The notes beneath the pieces were generated by a model. The model had not been told where the DNA came from and made no database searches. It saw only the letters and a list, made by a program, of their open reading frames with translations. From Janibacter melonis (GTDB lineage: Bacteria; Actinomycetota; Actinomycetes; Actinomycetales; Dermatophilaceae), in NCBI RefSeq assembly GCF_020567375.1, contig NZ_JAJBZM010000001.1, forward strand, positions 233,396 to 297,395: a DNA stretch of 64,000 nt, written 5' to 3'. The translations under genes and the position numbers were made by a program. Each line of letters begins with the position of its first letter. Position 1 is the stretch's first letter. Shown one piece after another: positions 41,492-50,033 of the stretch.

Positions 41492-41919
41492 CCGGCCGGC
41501 GGGCCCGGGTGCGGCCCCCGGGCCCACGCGAGCACCTCGTCGAGGTCCAGCCCGTAGGTGGGCCCGCCGGCGTGCTGGTAGGCCTCGACCCGCTCGCCCC
41601 CACGCTCGACGAGCCGCCGCCCGCCGGTCTCGTTGCCCCGGGCGAGATGGGTGACGCCGACGCAGACCTGCGCCAGCCCCTGCCAGAGGTCGCGCTCCGA
41701 CGACGGGGCGGCCTTCCACCTCGCCTCGAGCACCTCGTGCGCCGAGAAGGGGCGCCCCTCGCGCAGCAGCCGACGGGCCTCCTCGACCGTCTCCAGCGGC
41801 GGCAGGGGGTCCTCGCTCACCGGCTCGACCCCGGTCGCGCCGTACGGCAGCGGACGTCCGAGGGCGTCGCGCGGGCGGGACTGGCGCGGGCGGCCCTCGT
41901 CGTCGCGGTCGCGGCTCAC
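41488..41919 (-). CDS. DUF309 domain protein
   Basis: A 143-residue protein with a DUF309 domain at about 40-115 (EARRLLREGRPFSAHEVLEARWKAAP, then ERDLWQGLAQVCVGVTHLARGN). The fold is a small all-helical bundle with the conserved His-Glu pair; its function is unknown. The N-terminal 35 residues are Arg/Asp-rich and probably disordered. The GTG at 41919 overlaps the stop of the upstream fusion gene as GTGA, so the two are coupled. Confidence 0.85.
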   Translation of the reverse strand: MSRDRDDEGRPRQSRPRDALGRPLPYGATGVEPVSEDPLPPLETVEEARRLLREGRPFSAHEVLEARWKAAPSSERDLWQGLAQVCVGVTHLARGNETGGRRLVERGGERVEAYQHAGGPTYGLDLDEVLAWARGPHPGPPAG

Positions 41920-42863
41920 GACGACCTCATCTCGTCGGGCAGCTGCAGGGCGACGACCCGCCCCGACGCGACCTCGTCCTCACCGGCGGTCATCGTCAGC
42001 GCGACGGTGACCTTGCGGCCCTTGACCTCCTCGACCCGCCCGCGGACGACGAGCTCGACGCCCATCGGGGTGGGGCGCTGGTAGCGCACCTCGAGCGTGC
42101 CGGTGACGTAGCGCAGCGACCCGTCGCCCTCGAGGTCGAGACCGGCGGCGTGCGTCCCGGCGAGCGCGGCCGACCCCGTGCCCGAGCAGTCAAGGATCGA
42201 GGCGACGAGCCCTCCGTAGACGTAGCCCGGCATCGCCGTCTGCTCGGGGCCAGGGGTGAATCGGGTGATCGTCTCGGTGCGCGACCCGTCGGCCCACCGG
42301 GTCTTCAGGTGGTGCCCGAAGGGGTTGCGCGCCCCGCAGCCGTAGCAGTGGGCCGCGTCGGCGGGGTAGTGGTCCTGGACAGCCGGTCCCTCGTCGGCCG
42401 TGGCGGCAGCGGTGCCGTCGACCTCGGCCCGCCGGGTGCCCAGCCAGCGCCGGCTCGCCTCGACGAGAGAGTCACCGAGCGGCGTCGGGTTGTGGGCAAC
42501 CTCCCAGCGGTAGCCGTCCGGGTCGGCGAAGTAGCCCGAGTACCCGCCCCACTCCCGGCGCTGCCCCGCGGTGACCTGCGCACCGGCCGCGGCCGCGTCG
42601 GCGAGCACCGCGTCGACCTGGTCGGCGTCGGTGACGTTGTGCGCGAGGGTGATCGGCGCGATCCCCTCGGCCGGCTCGCCGACCTCGGCGACGAAGCCCG
42701 CGCGGTCCCACAGCGAGAGGACGAGGCCGTGGGCGAGGGGCAGGAAGAGCACCTCCCCCGGCTCGTGGAGGACCGGCTCCCAGCCGAGCCCGTCGACGTA
42801 GAAGTCGTGCGACCGCCCGACGTCGGCGACGGCCAGGGTGACGAAGTTCGCGCGCTGCTCCAT
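41916..42863 (-). CDS. VOC (glyoxalase-fold) domain fused to a hotdog thioesterase domain
   Basis: A 315-residue two-domain protein. Residues about 1-130 form a vicinal-oxygen-chelate domain (VTLAVADVGRSHDFYVDGLG, and EWGGYSGYFADPDGYRWEVAHN). After a linker, residues about 165-315 form a PaaI-type hotdog thioesterase (CYGCGARNPFGHHLK, AMPGYVYGGLVASILDCSGTG). Each domain is common alone, but the fusion is less usual. A minus-strand TAGCGT (42876-42871) lies 7 bases before the ATG at 42863, which points to leaderless translation and to this start rather than 42893. The substrate is unknown; acyl-CoA hydrolysis is likely for the second half. Confidence 0.87.
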   Translation of the reverse strand: MEQRANFVTLAVADVGRSHDFYVDGLGWEPVLHEPGEVLFLPLAHGLVLSLWDRAGFVAEVGEPAEGIAPITLAHNVTDADQVDAVLADAAAAGAQVTAGQRREWGGYSGYFADPDGYRWEVAHNPTPLGDSLVEASRRWLGTRRAEVDGTAAATADEGPAVQDHYPADAAHCYGCGARNPFGHHLKTRWADGSRTETITRFTPGPEQTAMPGYVYGGLVASILDCSGTGSAALAGTHAAGLDLEGDGSLRYVTGTLEVRYQRPTPMGVELVVRGRVEEVKGRKVTVALTMTAGEDEVASGRVVALQLPDEMRSS

Positions 42864-42959
42864 GCCCGCCACGCTAGCCCGGCCCCGCCGCACGGGCAGG
42901 TGCGACGGGGACGGGCATCGGTGCTGGCGGCTCGGCCGGCACCGGGTGGGTAGAGGCGG

Positions 42960-43991
42960 TCAGTGCGAGCTGCCGGCCTCCTGCGTCGTCGGCTCCTCGT
43001 CCCGGGCGTCGCGACGGTTGGCCATGAGGCTCGTGATCGTCGTGATCGTCAGCGCGCCGACGATCACGCCGAGAGAGGCGAGCGTCGGGATCGTCGGGAC
43101 CGACTCCCACACCCCGTGCGCCCAGTGGAGGATGAGCTTGACGGAGATGAAGGCGAGGATCGCCGCGAGACCGTAGCCGAGGTGGCGCAGCTTGCCGATC
43201 ATCCCCTCGAGGACGAAGTACAGGGCGCGCAGGCCGAGCAGGGCGAAGGCGTTGGTGACGAAGACGAGGTAGGGGTCGCCGGTGATGCCGTACACGGCGG
43301 GCACGGAGTCGATCGCGAAGATGAGGTCGGTGCCGAGGATGGCGAGGACGACGAGCGCGAGCGGGGTCAGCGCCTTGCGACCGCGCTCACCGACGACCAT
43401 CTTCGTGCCCCGGTAGTCGTCGGTCACCGGGTAGAGGCGACGGGCGAGGCGCACGATCTTCAGCTCGTCGACGTCGACGCTGTGCTCGCCGGAGCGGGCG
43501 TCGCGCAGGACGGTCCACGCGGTGAAGAGCAGGATCGCGCCGAAGAGGAGGAACATCCACGAGAAGCGCGCGATGAGCGCCGCGCCGACGGCGATGAAGG
43601 CACCCCGCATGACGAGGGCCCCGACGATGCCGATGAGCAGGACGCGCTGCTGCAGCACCCGCGGCACCGCGAAGCTCGTGAGGATGAGGATGAAGATGAA
43701 GAGGTTGTCGACGGAGAGCGACTTCTCCACGAGGTAGCCCGTGTAGTACTCGACGCCGATCTGGGAGCCGTGCTGGTTCCACACCCACAGCCCGAAGGCG
43801 AGGGGCAGGGCGATGTAGAAGGCCGACCAGCCGACGGCCTCCTTCATGGAGACCTCGTGCGGGCGCCGGGTGAGCAGGAAGTCGAGGGCGACGAGCGCCA
43901 GGACGCCGGCGATCGTCACCCACCACAAGGTGGCGTCCGCGATGGACTCGATACCGGGAGCGGCCGAGGCGGCCGAGGACAAGGAAGACAC
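42960..43991 (-). CDS. TerC family integral membrane protein, probable manganese exporter
   Basis: A 343-residue membrane protein with seven to nine helices and the acidic-residue motifs YLVEKSLSVDNLFIFILI and DLIFAIDSVPAVYGIT, which define TerC. The family includes the Mn2+ exporters MeeF and MeeY of Bacillus. A yybP-ykoY manganese riboswitch precedes this gene (44018-44114), which strongly supports Mn2+ efflux rather than tellurite resistance. The GTG at 43991 follows a GAGG that can be hidden in a hairpin with the riboswitch. The open frame extends upstream to 44120, but that part is the RNA leader. Confidence 0.92.
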   Translation of the reverse strand: MSSLSSAASAAPGIESIADATLWWVTIAGVLALVALDFLLTRRPHEVSMKEAVGWSAFYIALPLAFGLWVWNQHGSQIGVEYYTGYLVEKSLSVDNLFIFILILTSFAVPRVLQQRVLLIGIVGALVMRGAFIAVGAALIARFSWMFLLFGAILLFTAWTVLRDARSGEHSVDVDELKIVRLARRLYPVTDDYRGTKMVVGERGRKALTPLALVVLAILGTDLIFAIDSVPAVYGITGDPYLVFVTNAFALLGLRALYFVLEGMIGKLRHLGYGLAAILAFISVKLILHWAHGVWESVPTIPTLASLGVIVGALTITTITSLMANRRDARDEEPTTQEAGSSH

Positions 43992-43997
43992 AGCAAG

Positions 43998-44026
43998 GAC
44001 CTCGCATCGTCGAGCGGTGCGAGGTC
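43998..44026 (-). promoter_or_regulatory. Expression platform of the manganese riboswitch
   Basis: Read on the minus strand, GACCTCGCA (44026-44018) pairs perfectly with TGCGAGGTC (44006-43998) across an 11-base loop. The downstream arm contains the GAGG ribosome-binding site of terC, 8 bases before the GTG. The upstream arm is the conserved 3' edge of the aptamer. Ligand binding would therefore free the ribosome-binding site, an ON switch at translation. Confidence 0.75.
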
Positions 44027-44114
44027 TCCTTCGCCCGACGCCGGGCCGTGCACCGGGCGGGGCATGGACCCCGCGGAATGACCGGCGACACGCTGGGAAG
44101 TACTCCCCTCGTGG
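44018..44114 (-). ncRNA. yybP-ykoY manganese riboswitch aptamer
   Basis: The minus strand shows the conserved elements in order: GGGGAGTA (44108-44101), GCCGGTCATT (about 44087-44078), a GCGGGG hairpin, CGTCGGGCGAAG, and GAGACCTCGC (44028-44019). These match the Mn2+-sensing yybP-ykoY class, whose leaders carry GGGGAGUA and GAGACCUUGC-like ends. CGAGG at the 5' edge can pair with CCTCG at the 3' edge as P1. It lies directly upstream of terC, a usual partner of this riboswitch. Confidence 0.85.
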
Positions 44115-44120
44115 TTGCAC

Positions 44121-44150
44121 ATTAAACCAGGCGCGCCCTCAGCGGGGCAA
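44121..44150 (-). promoter_or_regulatory. Promoter of the riboswitch-terC transcript
   Basis: On the minus strand TTGCCC (44150-44145), an 18-base spacer and TTTAAT (44126-44121) resemble a housekeeping promoter. Transcription would begin near 44114, at the 5' edge of the aptamer. Confidence 0.6.
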
Positions 44151-44232
44151 AGCAGCGGGGGTGTCGTACCCCTCCCCTACAGTCGATGACATCTGGTCGA
44201 TGTGTAACAAGGTGTCACAGGAGGACGCGACG

Positions 44233-45423
44233 ATGCGCAACCCGTACACGCCCGGTGAGCTGCCCCGCGTCCTCGCCGGGCGCGAGGACCAGCAGCACCG
44301 CATCCGCGGTGTCCTCAGCCGGGTGAGCGCCTACGGCGAGACCGGCGGCCCGCCCGTCGTCTTCCTCGGCCCGCGCGGCGTCGGCAAGACCTCCTTGCTG
44401 CGCGAGGCGCAGCGCGACGCCGACGAGCACGGTTTCCTCACCGTCTGGGTCTCCTGCCACCACGGCGCCCCCTTCCTGCCCGACCTCGTCAGCCGGGTCG
44501 ACCACGCCCTGCGGGCGGCGGACGTCGTGGCGAAGGGGGACCGCCGCTCCCTGCGCCTCGACGAGATCGCCGTCGAGATCGGCGTCCCGACCGGGGTCAA
44601 GGTCTCCGCCCGGGCTGCCCCCGACGAGGGGGACGGCGCCGAGACGGGCGCCCGGGTCTCGGCTCTCGAGGACCTCCTCCACGGCACGGCGACCCGGGTG
44701 CGCGAGCGCGGCGGGTCCGGCCTGCTCGTGCTCGTCGACGAGCTCCACGCCCCGAGCCGGACCGACCTCGCGGTCCTGCTCAACGCGATGCAGAACCTCA
44801 CGGGCGGGCGGGAGGACTCCCCCTTCGCCCTCGTCTGCGCCGGCCTCCCCTCGAGCGTCTCCGTCCTCACCCGGGCGGCGACCTTCGCGGAGCGCAGCAC
44901 CTTCGTCACCCTGCCGCCGCTCGCGCCCGAGGCCGCGGCCCAGGCGGTGGGCGAGCCCGCCGAGGAGCTCGGCGTCGGCTGGACCGGCCCGGCGCTCACG
45001 GAGGTCGTCGAGCGCGCCCAGGGCTTCCCCTACCTGCTCCAGGTGCTCGCCCACGCGGCCTGGCAGAGCGCCTCGCCGGTGGCCGGCGACCGGCTCGGGG
45101 TCGCCGACGTCCGCGCCGGGCTGCCCCTCGTCGAGGCACAGCTCGACGCCATGTTCGCCGCCCGGTGGGGTGCGGCCACCCCGCTCGAGCAGCACCTGCT
45201 GACCGTCATGGCGCACGCGGGCAGCGCGAGCGTGACCCGCGCCGAGATCGCGGCGGGCATGGGCCGCTCGACCCAGTCGCTCGGCATGCCCCGCGAGCGG
45301 CTCATCGACAAGGGCATCGTCGAGCCGGCCGGCCACGGCCGGCTCCGCTTCACGATGCCTGGCTTCGCCGAGTACCTGCGGGCGACGACGGCGACGGGCG
45401 ACGCCAGCCGCCCCTCGACGTGA
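44233..45423 (+). CDS. AAA-type ATPase with C-terminal winged helix, orphan
   Basis: A 396-residue ATPase resembling the archaeal-ATPase/AAA_16 group within the STAND-like superfamily. Walker A GPRGVGKTS is at 46-54, Walker B LLVLVDELH has Asp169 and Glu170, a sensor-like segment (FALVCAGLPSSV) follows, and the C-terminus (about 310-390) forms a winged helix (VTRAEIAAGMGRSTQSLGMPRERL). A strong AGGAGG at 44219-44224, 8 bases upstream, sets the start. A TACAGT -10 element at 44178-44183 gives a leader of about 43 bases. It stands alone, convergent with the next gene (4-base gap). The partner and output are unknown. Confidence 0.85.
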   Translation: MRNPYTPGELPRVLAGREDQQHRIRGVLSRVSAYGETGGPPVVFLGPRGVGKTSLLREAQRDADEHGFLTVWVSCHHGAPFLPDLVSRVDHALRAADVVAKGDRRSLRLDEIAVEIGVPTGVKVSARAAPDEGDGAETGARVSALEDLLHGTATRVRERGGSGLLVLVDELHAPSRTDLAVLLNAMQNLTGGREDSPFALVCAGLPSSVSVLTRAATFAERSTFVTLPPLAPEAAAQAVGEPAEELGVGWTGPALTEVVERAQGFPYLLQVLAHAAWQSASPVAGDRLGVADVRAGLPLVEAQLDAMFAARWGAATPLEQHLLTVMAHAGSASVTRAEIAAGMGRSTQSLGMPRERLIDKGIVEPAGHGRLRFTMPGFAEYLRATTATGDASRPST

Positions 45424-45427
45424 CGGG

Positions 45428-45883
45428 TCAGGACCCGGCGACCATCGCGGCGAAGAGCCCGACGTAGAAGAGGACGAAGATCGCGACGACGGCGACGCCG
45501 ACGCCGAGGAGCACCGTGCCGACGATGCCGAGGATGCGCCCGATCGAGACGAAGTCGCGGTGACCGTAGCGTCCCGGGCTCGCGTCGATCTCCCGCAGGG
45601 CCTGGTTGCCGAGGTACCACGCGATCGGCGAGGTGACCCACACCCCCATGATGCCGACGATGCCGAGCACGAGGATCGTCACCGCCTGGGGGTGGTCGGG
45701 CGGCATCTGCGCCATCTGCGGGAAGGGGTGCGGTGCCCACGGGCCGGCCGCGGCACCCGGCACCTGCTGCTGCGGTGCCGGCTGAGTGCTCCGTGACGCG
45801 GGGATCTCGGTCGTGGTGCCGGCCCCCGCCGGACCGGTGACCGGCCCCTGCTCGACGTCGTCGCCCCTGCTCTCCTGCGTCAT
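45428..45883 (-). CDS. DUF4190-type small membrane protein
   Basis: A 151-residue protein with a disordered Pro/Gln/Ala-rich N-terminus (about 1-65) and two membrane helices (about 68-90 and 115-150) joined by the NQALREIDASPGRYGHRD segment, as in DUF4190 proteins. The function is unknown. A minus-strand TAGGGT (45895-45890) lies 6 bases before the ATG at 45883, so translation is probably leaderless. Confidence 0.8.
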   Translation of the reverse strand: MTQESRGDDVEQGPVTGPAGAGTTTEIPASRSTQPAPQQQVPGAAAGPWAPHPFPQMAQMPPDHPQAVTILVLGIVGIMGVWVTSPIAWYLGNQALREIDASPGRYGHRDFVSIGRILGIVGTVLLGVGVAVVAIFVLFYVGLFAAMVAGS

Positions 45884-45998
45884 GCCCGCACCCTACGCGG
45901 GGGCCGTCAGGGCGACGATGGGGAGATCTCCCCCGGCCGCGCTACCGTGACCTCGGTCTCGACGCGGAGACCTCCCCCGACCCGTCAGGAGATCGACG

Positions 45999-47036
45999 AT
46001 GCGTGCGCTGGTCAAGACCCGTCCCGGACCAGGTCTGGAGCTGGTCGACGTGCCCGAGCCGACGCCCGGGCCGCGCGACGTCAAGATCCGCGTGCTGCGC
46101 GCCGGTCTGTGCGGCACCGACCTGCACCTGCACGACTGGGACCGCTGGGCCGCCTCGACGGTCACGACCCCCCTCGTCCTCGGCCACGAGTTCAGCGGCG
46201 TCGTCGCCGAGGTCGGCTCCGACGTCACCGACGTCGAGGTCGGGGCGCTCGTCTCGGGCGAGGGCCACGTCGTGTGCGGCCGCTGCCGCAGCTGCCGGGC
46301 CGGCCGCCGTCACCTGTGCATCAACACCTCGAGCGTCGGCGTCAACCGCGACGGCGCCTTCGCCGACTACGTCGTCATCCCGGCGACCAACGTCTGGGTC
46401 CAGCCCGAGGACTTCGACCCCGACCTCGCCGCGGTCTTCGACCCGCTGGGCAACGCGACCCACACGACCCTGTCCTTCCCGCTCGCCGGCGAGGACGTCG
46501 TCGTCACCGGCGCCGGGCCCATCGGCGTGATGTCGGTGGCCATCGCCCGGCACGTCGGCGCCCGCTACATCGCGGTGACCGACCTCTCCGACGAGCGTCT
46601 CGAGCTCGCCCGTGCCGCCGGCGCCGACATCTGCGTCAACCCGGCCCAGACCGACCTCAGCCAGGTGATGCGCGACCTCGGGATGCGCGAGGGCTTCGAC
46701 GTCGGGCTGGAGATGAGCGGCGCTCCCCCGGCCGTCGCGTCGATGATCGACCACATGAACCACGGCGGGCGGATCGCGATGCTCGGGCTGCCCGGCGAGC
46801 CCTACCCCGTGGACTGGGGCAAGGTCATCACCCACATGATCACCATCAAGGGCATCTACGGCCGCGAGATGTACGACACCTGGTACGCCATGAGCGCGAT
46901 GCTCTCGACGTCTCGCCCCCTTCGTGATGCGGTCACCTCCGTCATCACCCACCGCTACCCCGCCACCGACTGGCAGACGGCCTTCGACACCGCCCGATCG
47001 GGCCGGTGCGGCAAGGTCGTCATGGACTGGAGCTGA
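45999..47036 (+). CDS. tdh: L-threonine 3-dehydrogenase
   Basis: Zinc alcohol-dehydrogenase-family enzyme that oxidises threonine to 2-amino-3-ketobutyrate with NAD. The 345-residue protein has the catalytic-zinc motif [13 protein letters not shown] and GHEFSGVV, the structural-zinc Cys set in [15 protein letters not shown], and the Rossmann loop [10 protein letters not shown] (about 169-178). Length and motifs are standard. AGGAG at 45987-45991 lies 7 bases before the ATG, and TACCGT at 45943-45948 is a plausible -10 element. kbl follows after 4 bases, so the product passes directly to the next enzyme. Confidence 0.95.
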   Translation: MRALVKTRPGPGLELVDVPEPTPGPRDVKIRVLRAGLCGTDLHLHDWDRWAASTVTTPLVLGHEFSGVVAEVGSDVTDVEVGALVSGEGHVVCGRCRSCRAGRRHLCINTSSVGVNRDGAFADYVVIPATNVWVQPEDFDPDLAAVFDPLGNATHTTLSFPLAGEDVVVTGAGPIGVMSVAIARHVGARYIAVTDLSDERLELARAAGADICVNPAQTDLSQVMRDLGMREGFDVGLEMSGAPPAVASMIDHMNHGGRIAMLGLPGEPYPVDWGKVITHMITIKGIYGREMYDTWYAMSAMLSTSRPLRDAVTSVITHRYPATDWQTAFDTARSGRCGKVVMDWS

Positions 47037-47040
47037 TCGC

Positions 47041-48231
47041 ATGTACACCATCGAGGACGACCTGGCCGCCGAGCTCGCCGAGATCGAGGCCGCCGGGCTC
47101 ACCAAGCACGAGCGGCTCATCACGACCGCCCAGTCGGCGCACATCGCGACCTCGCGGGGCGAGGCGCTGAACTTCTGCGCCAACAACTACCTCGGCCTGG
47201 CCAACCACCCCGAGATCGTCGCCGCCGCCCACCGAGCGCTCGACGAGTCCGGTTTCGGCATGGCGAGCGTGCGCTTCATCTGCGGCACCCAGACCGGGCA
47301 CCGCGAGCTCGAGCGGGCGATCGCGGACTTCGTCGGCACGCAGGACGCGATCCTCTTCCCGTCGTGCTTCGACGCGAACGGCGGCATCTTCGAGGTGCTG
47401 CTCGGGCCCGAGGACGTCATCATCTCCGACGCGCTCAACCACGCGTCGATCATCGACGGCGTGCGCCTGAGCAAGGCCCAGCGCCGCCGCTACGCCAACC
47501 GCGACATGGCCGACCTGCGCACCCAGCTCGAGGAGGCGAAGGGGGCCCGCCGCGTCCTCGTCGTCACCGACGGCGCCTTCTCCATGGACGGCTACCTCGC
47601 CCCGCTGGAGCAGATCTGCGACCTCGCCGACGAGTTCGGCGCGCTCGTCATGGTCGACGACTCGCACGCCACCGGCTTCGTCGGCGAGGGCGGCCGTGGC
47701 TCGCACGAGGCGTGCGGCGTCATGGACCGCGTCGACATCATGACCGGCACGCTCGGCAAGGCGCTGGGCGGCGGCAGCGGCGGCTACGTCGCGGCCCGTC
47801 AGGGCGTCGTCGACCTGCTCAAGCAGCGCGCCCGGCCCTACCTCTTCTCCAACGCCGTCGCGCCGGCCGTCGTCGCCGGCTCGCTGCGGGCGCTGGAGAT
47901 CGCGCGCGACTCCGACGAGCCGCGCCAGGTGCTGCGCCGCAACGCCGAGCTCTTCCGTGCGCTCATGGGCGAGGCCGGCTTCGAGCTGCTGCCCGGCGAG
48001 CACGCGATCGTCCCGGTGATGTTCCCCGGCGAGGACGGCGCGCGCCAGGCCGGCCTGGTCGCCGACCGCATGCTCGAGCTCGGCATCTACGTCATCGCCT
48101 TCTCCTACCCCGTCGTGCCGAAGGGGCAGGCCCGCATCCGCGTCCAGCTCTCCGCCGCGCACAGCGAGGACGACGTGCGGGCGTGCGTCGCCGCCTTCGT
48201 CCAGGCCCGCGAGGACGTCACCGCCGCCTGA
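47041..48231 (+). CDS. kbl: Glycine C-acetyltransferase (2-amino-3-ketobutyrate CoA ligase)
   Basis: PLP enzyme that cleaves 2-amino-3-ketobutyrate with CoA to glycine and acetyl-CoA, completing threonine breakdown. The 396-residue protein has [15 protein letters not shown], the PLP-stacking [26 protein letters not shown], and the PLP lysine Lys240 in [14 protein letters not shown]. It lies 4 bases after tdh and shares its transcript. The gene ends just before palindromic repeat copy B. Confidence 0.96.
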   Translation: MYTIEDDLAAELAEIEAAGLTKHERLITTAQSAHIATSRGEALNFCANNYLGLANHPEIVAAAHRALDESGFGMASVRFICGTQTGHRELERAIADFVGTQDAILFPSCFDANGGIFEVLLGPEDVIISDALNHASIIDGVRLSKAQRRRYANRDMADLRTQLEEAKGARRVLVVTDGAFSMDGYLAPLEQICDLADEFGALVMVDDSHATGFVGEGGRGSHEACGVMDRVDIMTGTLGKALGGGSGGYVAARQGVVDLLKQRARPYLFSNAVAPAVVAGSLRALEIARDSDEPRQVLRRNAELFRALMGEAGFELLPGEHAIVPVMFPGEDGARQAGLVADRMLELGIYVIAFSYPVVPKGQARIRVQLSAAHSEDDVRACVAAFVQAREDVTAA

Positions 48232-48237
48232 CTCCCA

Positions 48238-48297
48238 TTTTCCCGCCCAGGGCGGGAAAGCTCGACCTCGGGAAGGAACCTTTCCTTCCCGAGGTCG
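48238..48297. repeat. Compound palindromic intergenic repeat, copy B
   Basis: TTTCCCGCCC-A-GGGCGGGAAA (48239-48259) is followed by a perfect 16-pair hairpin, CGACCTCGGGAAGGAA (48263-48278) with loop CCT and its complement at 48282-48297. A degenerate third unit (GTTTCCC then GGGGC) follows to about 48318. The order and sequence match copy A at 13767-13851. It lies between the convergent kbl and YrdC-type genes. Confidence 0.85.
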
Positions 48298-48325
48298 AAG
48301 CTTGTTTCCCGAAGGGGCGTCCCGG

Positions 48326-48952
48326 TCAGCCCTCGACGAAGGGGTGGGCGTCACCGGCGCCCTGGCGGGCGATCTCGGCGGTGCCCGAGCTGTAGTCGAC
48401 GACCGTCGTCGGCGCGGTGCTCACCTCGCCCGCGTCGATGACGACGTCGACGGCGTGGTCGAGCTCCTCCTTGACGTCCCACCCGAAGACCGGGGTCTCC
48501 TCCTGACCGGGCAGGAGCAGGGTGCTCGAGAGCATCGGCTCGCCGAGCTCGGCGAGCAGCGCCTGGACGACCGGGTTGTCGGGGATGCGCACGCCGACCG
48601 TCTTCTTCTTCGCGTGGAGCAGGCGTCGGGGCACCTCCTTCGTCGCCGGGAGGATGAAGGTGTACGGCCCGGGCGTCGTCGCCCGCACGGTGCGGAAGAC
48701 GTGGTTGTCGACGTGGACGAGCTGGCCGAGCTGGGCGAAGTCGCGGCACAGCAGCGTGTAGTGGTGCTTGTCGTCGAGCCGCCGGATGTCACGGATGCGG
48801 TCCTTGATGCTCTGGTCGTCGAGCCGCCCGCCGAGCGCGTAGCCGGAGTCGGTGGGGAAGGCGACGAGGGCGCCCTCGCGGATGCGCGCGACGACCTGAC
48901 CGATCGTGCGCGGCTGGGGGTTGTCCGGGTGCACTTCGACGAAGGTGGCCAT
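48326..48952 (-). CDS. Sua5/YciO/YrdC family protein (threonylcarbamoyl-AMP synthase-like, YciO type)
   Basis: A 208-residue YrdC-fold protein. The family makes threonylcarbamoyl-AMP for the t6A modification of tRNA, although the YciO branch has weak activity and an unclear role. Conserved parts are GALVAFPTDSGYALGG, KDRIRDIRRLDDKHHYTLLCRD, and GPYTFILPATKEVPRRLL with the RNA-binding KKKTVGVRIPD. The wording KHHYTLLC is YciO-like rather than Sua5-like. A minus-strand TACCCT (48964-48959) lies 6 bases before the ATG, so the start is probably leaderless. Confidence 0.88.
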   Translation of the reverse strand: MATFVEVHPDNPQPRTIGQVVARIREGALVAFPTDSGYALGGRLDDQSIKDRIRDIRRLDDKHHYTLLCRDFAQLGQLVHVDNHVFRTVRATTPGPYTFILPATKEVPRRLLHAKKKTVGVRIPDNPVVQALLAELGEPMLSSTLLLPGQEETPVFGWDVKEELDHAVDVVIDAGEVSTAPTTVVDYSSGTAEIARQGAGDAHPFVEG

Positions 48953-48986
48953 GGGGCCAGGGTAGGACGCACGGGGCGCCACCGGA

Positions 48987-50033
48987 TCAGTCGCGGGCCA
49001 GCTCCTGCGCGAGCGTCGTCGCGAGGGCACGGGCGGGCCGCCCCACGCCGATGAGGGTCGCCGACGCCGGGCCGGTCCAGTCGCCGTAGCCGACGAAGGC
49101 CACCCGCGGGTCCGTGACCGAGCGGGCCCCGTCGACGACGGGGATGCCGTCGCGGGTGCGCAGGCGCAGGGAGCGCAGGTGCCGCAGCGCCGGGCGGAAG
49201 CCGGTCGCCCACACGACCGCGTCGAGGTCGACGTGCTCGCGCCCGATGACCGCCCCGGTCGCGTCCATCCGGTCGAACATCGCCCGCAGGCGCAGCGCCC
49301 CCTTCGCGCGGGCCTCGCGCACGCTGGGCATCGCGACGATCGTCCCCGCGAGCTCGGACTCGAGGTCGCGGGCGTCACCGGTGATCCGGGCGCTCGCCCG
49401 CTCGAAGAGGTAGCGCCCGTCGACGTCGTCGGGCAGGAAGCGCAGCCGACCGAGGGAGGCGAGGTGCACGCGGTCGGCGTGCCCGAGCAGGTCGGCGGTG
49501 ATCTGCACGCCGGAGTTGCCGCCGCCGACGACGGCGACCTGCTGCCCCACGAAGGGCTCGGGCCCGCGGTAGTGGGCGGAGTGCACCTGCGTGCCCTCGA
49601 AGCAGGTGGCCCCCTCGACGAGCGGGACGAAGGGGGCCCGCCACGTCCCCGTCGCGCTCACGACGTACCGGGCGCGCACGCTCCCCTCGCCGGTGACGAC
49701 GTCGAGGCCGTCGTCGTCCGCACGCACGTCGCTCACGTGGACGCCTCGGCGGACCGGCACGTCGTAGCGCTCCTCGTAGGCGGCGAGGTAGGCCAGCACG
49801 TGGTCGACGGGCGGGAAGACGTCGGGGTGCTCGGGCATCATCCACCCGGGCAGCGAGGAGTATCCCGACGGGGAGAAGAGGCGCAGCGAGGGCCACGTGC
49901 GCCGCCACGCGCCGCCGGGCTCCTCCTGCTCGTCGAGCACGACGTGGTCGACGCCGTGCCGGCGCAGCCAGTAGCTCGTGGCCAGCCCGGCCTGGCCCCC
50001 GCCGACGACGACGACGTCGGCGCGGTCAGCCAT
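48987..50033 (-). CDS. Flavin-containing monooxygenase-like FAD/NAD(P) oxidoreductase
   Basis: A 348-residue single-component flavoprotein. It has two Rossmann loops: VVVGGGQAGLATSYW for FAD (about 8-20) and VVGGGNSGVQITADL for NADPH (about 168-182), with WATGFRPALRHLRSL near the C-terminus as in FMO and Baeyer-Villiger-type enzymes. Similar actinobacterial genes are often annotated as arsenic- or metal-linked oxidoreductases, but nothing here fixes the substrate. The ATG at 50033 overlaps the OsmC gene end by 8 bases, so the two are co-expressed. Confidence 0.87.
   Translation of the reverse strand: MADRADVVVVGGGQAGLATSYWLRRHGVDHVVLDEQEEPGGAWRRTWPSLRLFSPSGYSSLPGWMMPEHPDVFPPVDHVLAYLAAYEERYDVPVRRGVHVSDVRADDDGLDVVTGEGSVRARYVVSATGTWRAPFVPLVEGATCFEGTQVHSAHYRGPEPFVGQQVAVVGGGNSGVQITADLLGHADRVHLASLGRLRFLPDDVDGRYLFERASARITGDARDLESELAGTIVAMPSVREARAKGALRLRAMFDRMDATGAVIGREHVDLDAVVWATGFRPALRHLRSLRLRTRDGIPVVDGARSVTDPRVAFVGYGDWTGPASATLIGVGRPARALATTLAQELARD

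Noticed and set aside
43992-44120. N-terminal extension of TerC back to 44120
   Set aside because: This stretch is the riboswitch leader. Its translation is Arg/Pro-rich without family resemblance, and GTG 43991 follows the regulated ribosome-binding site.
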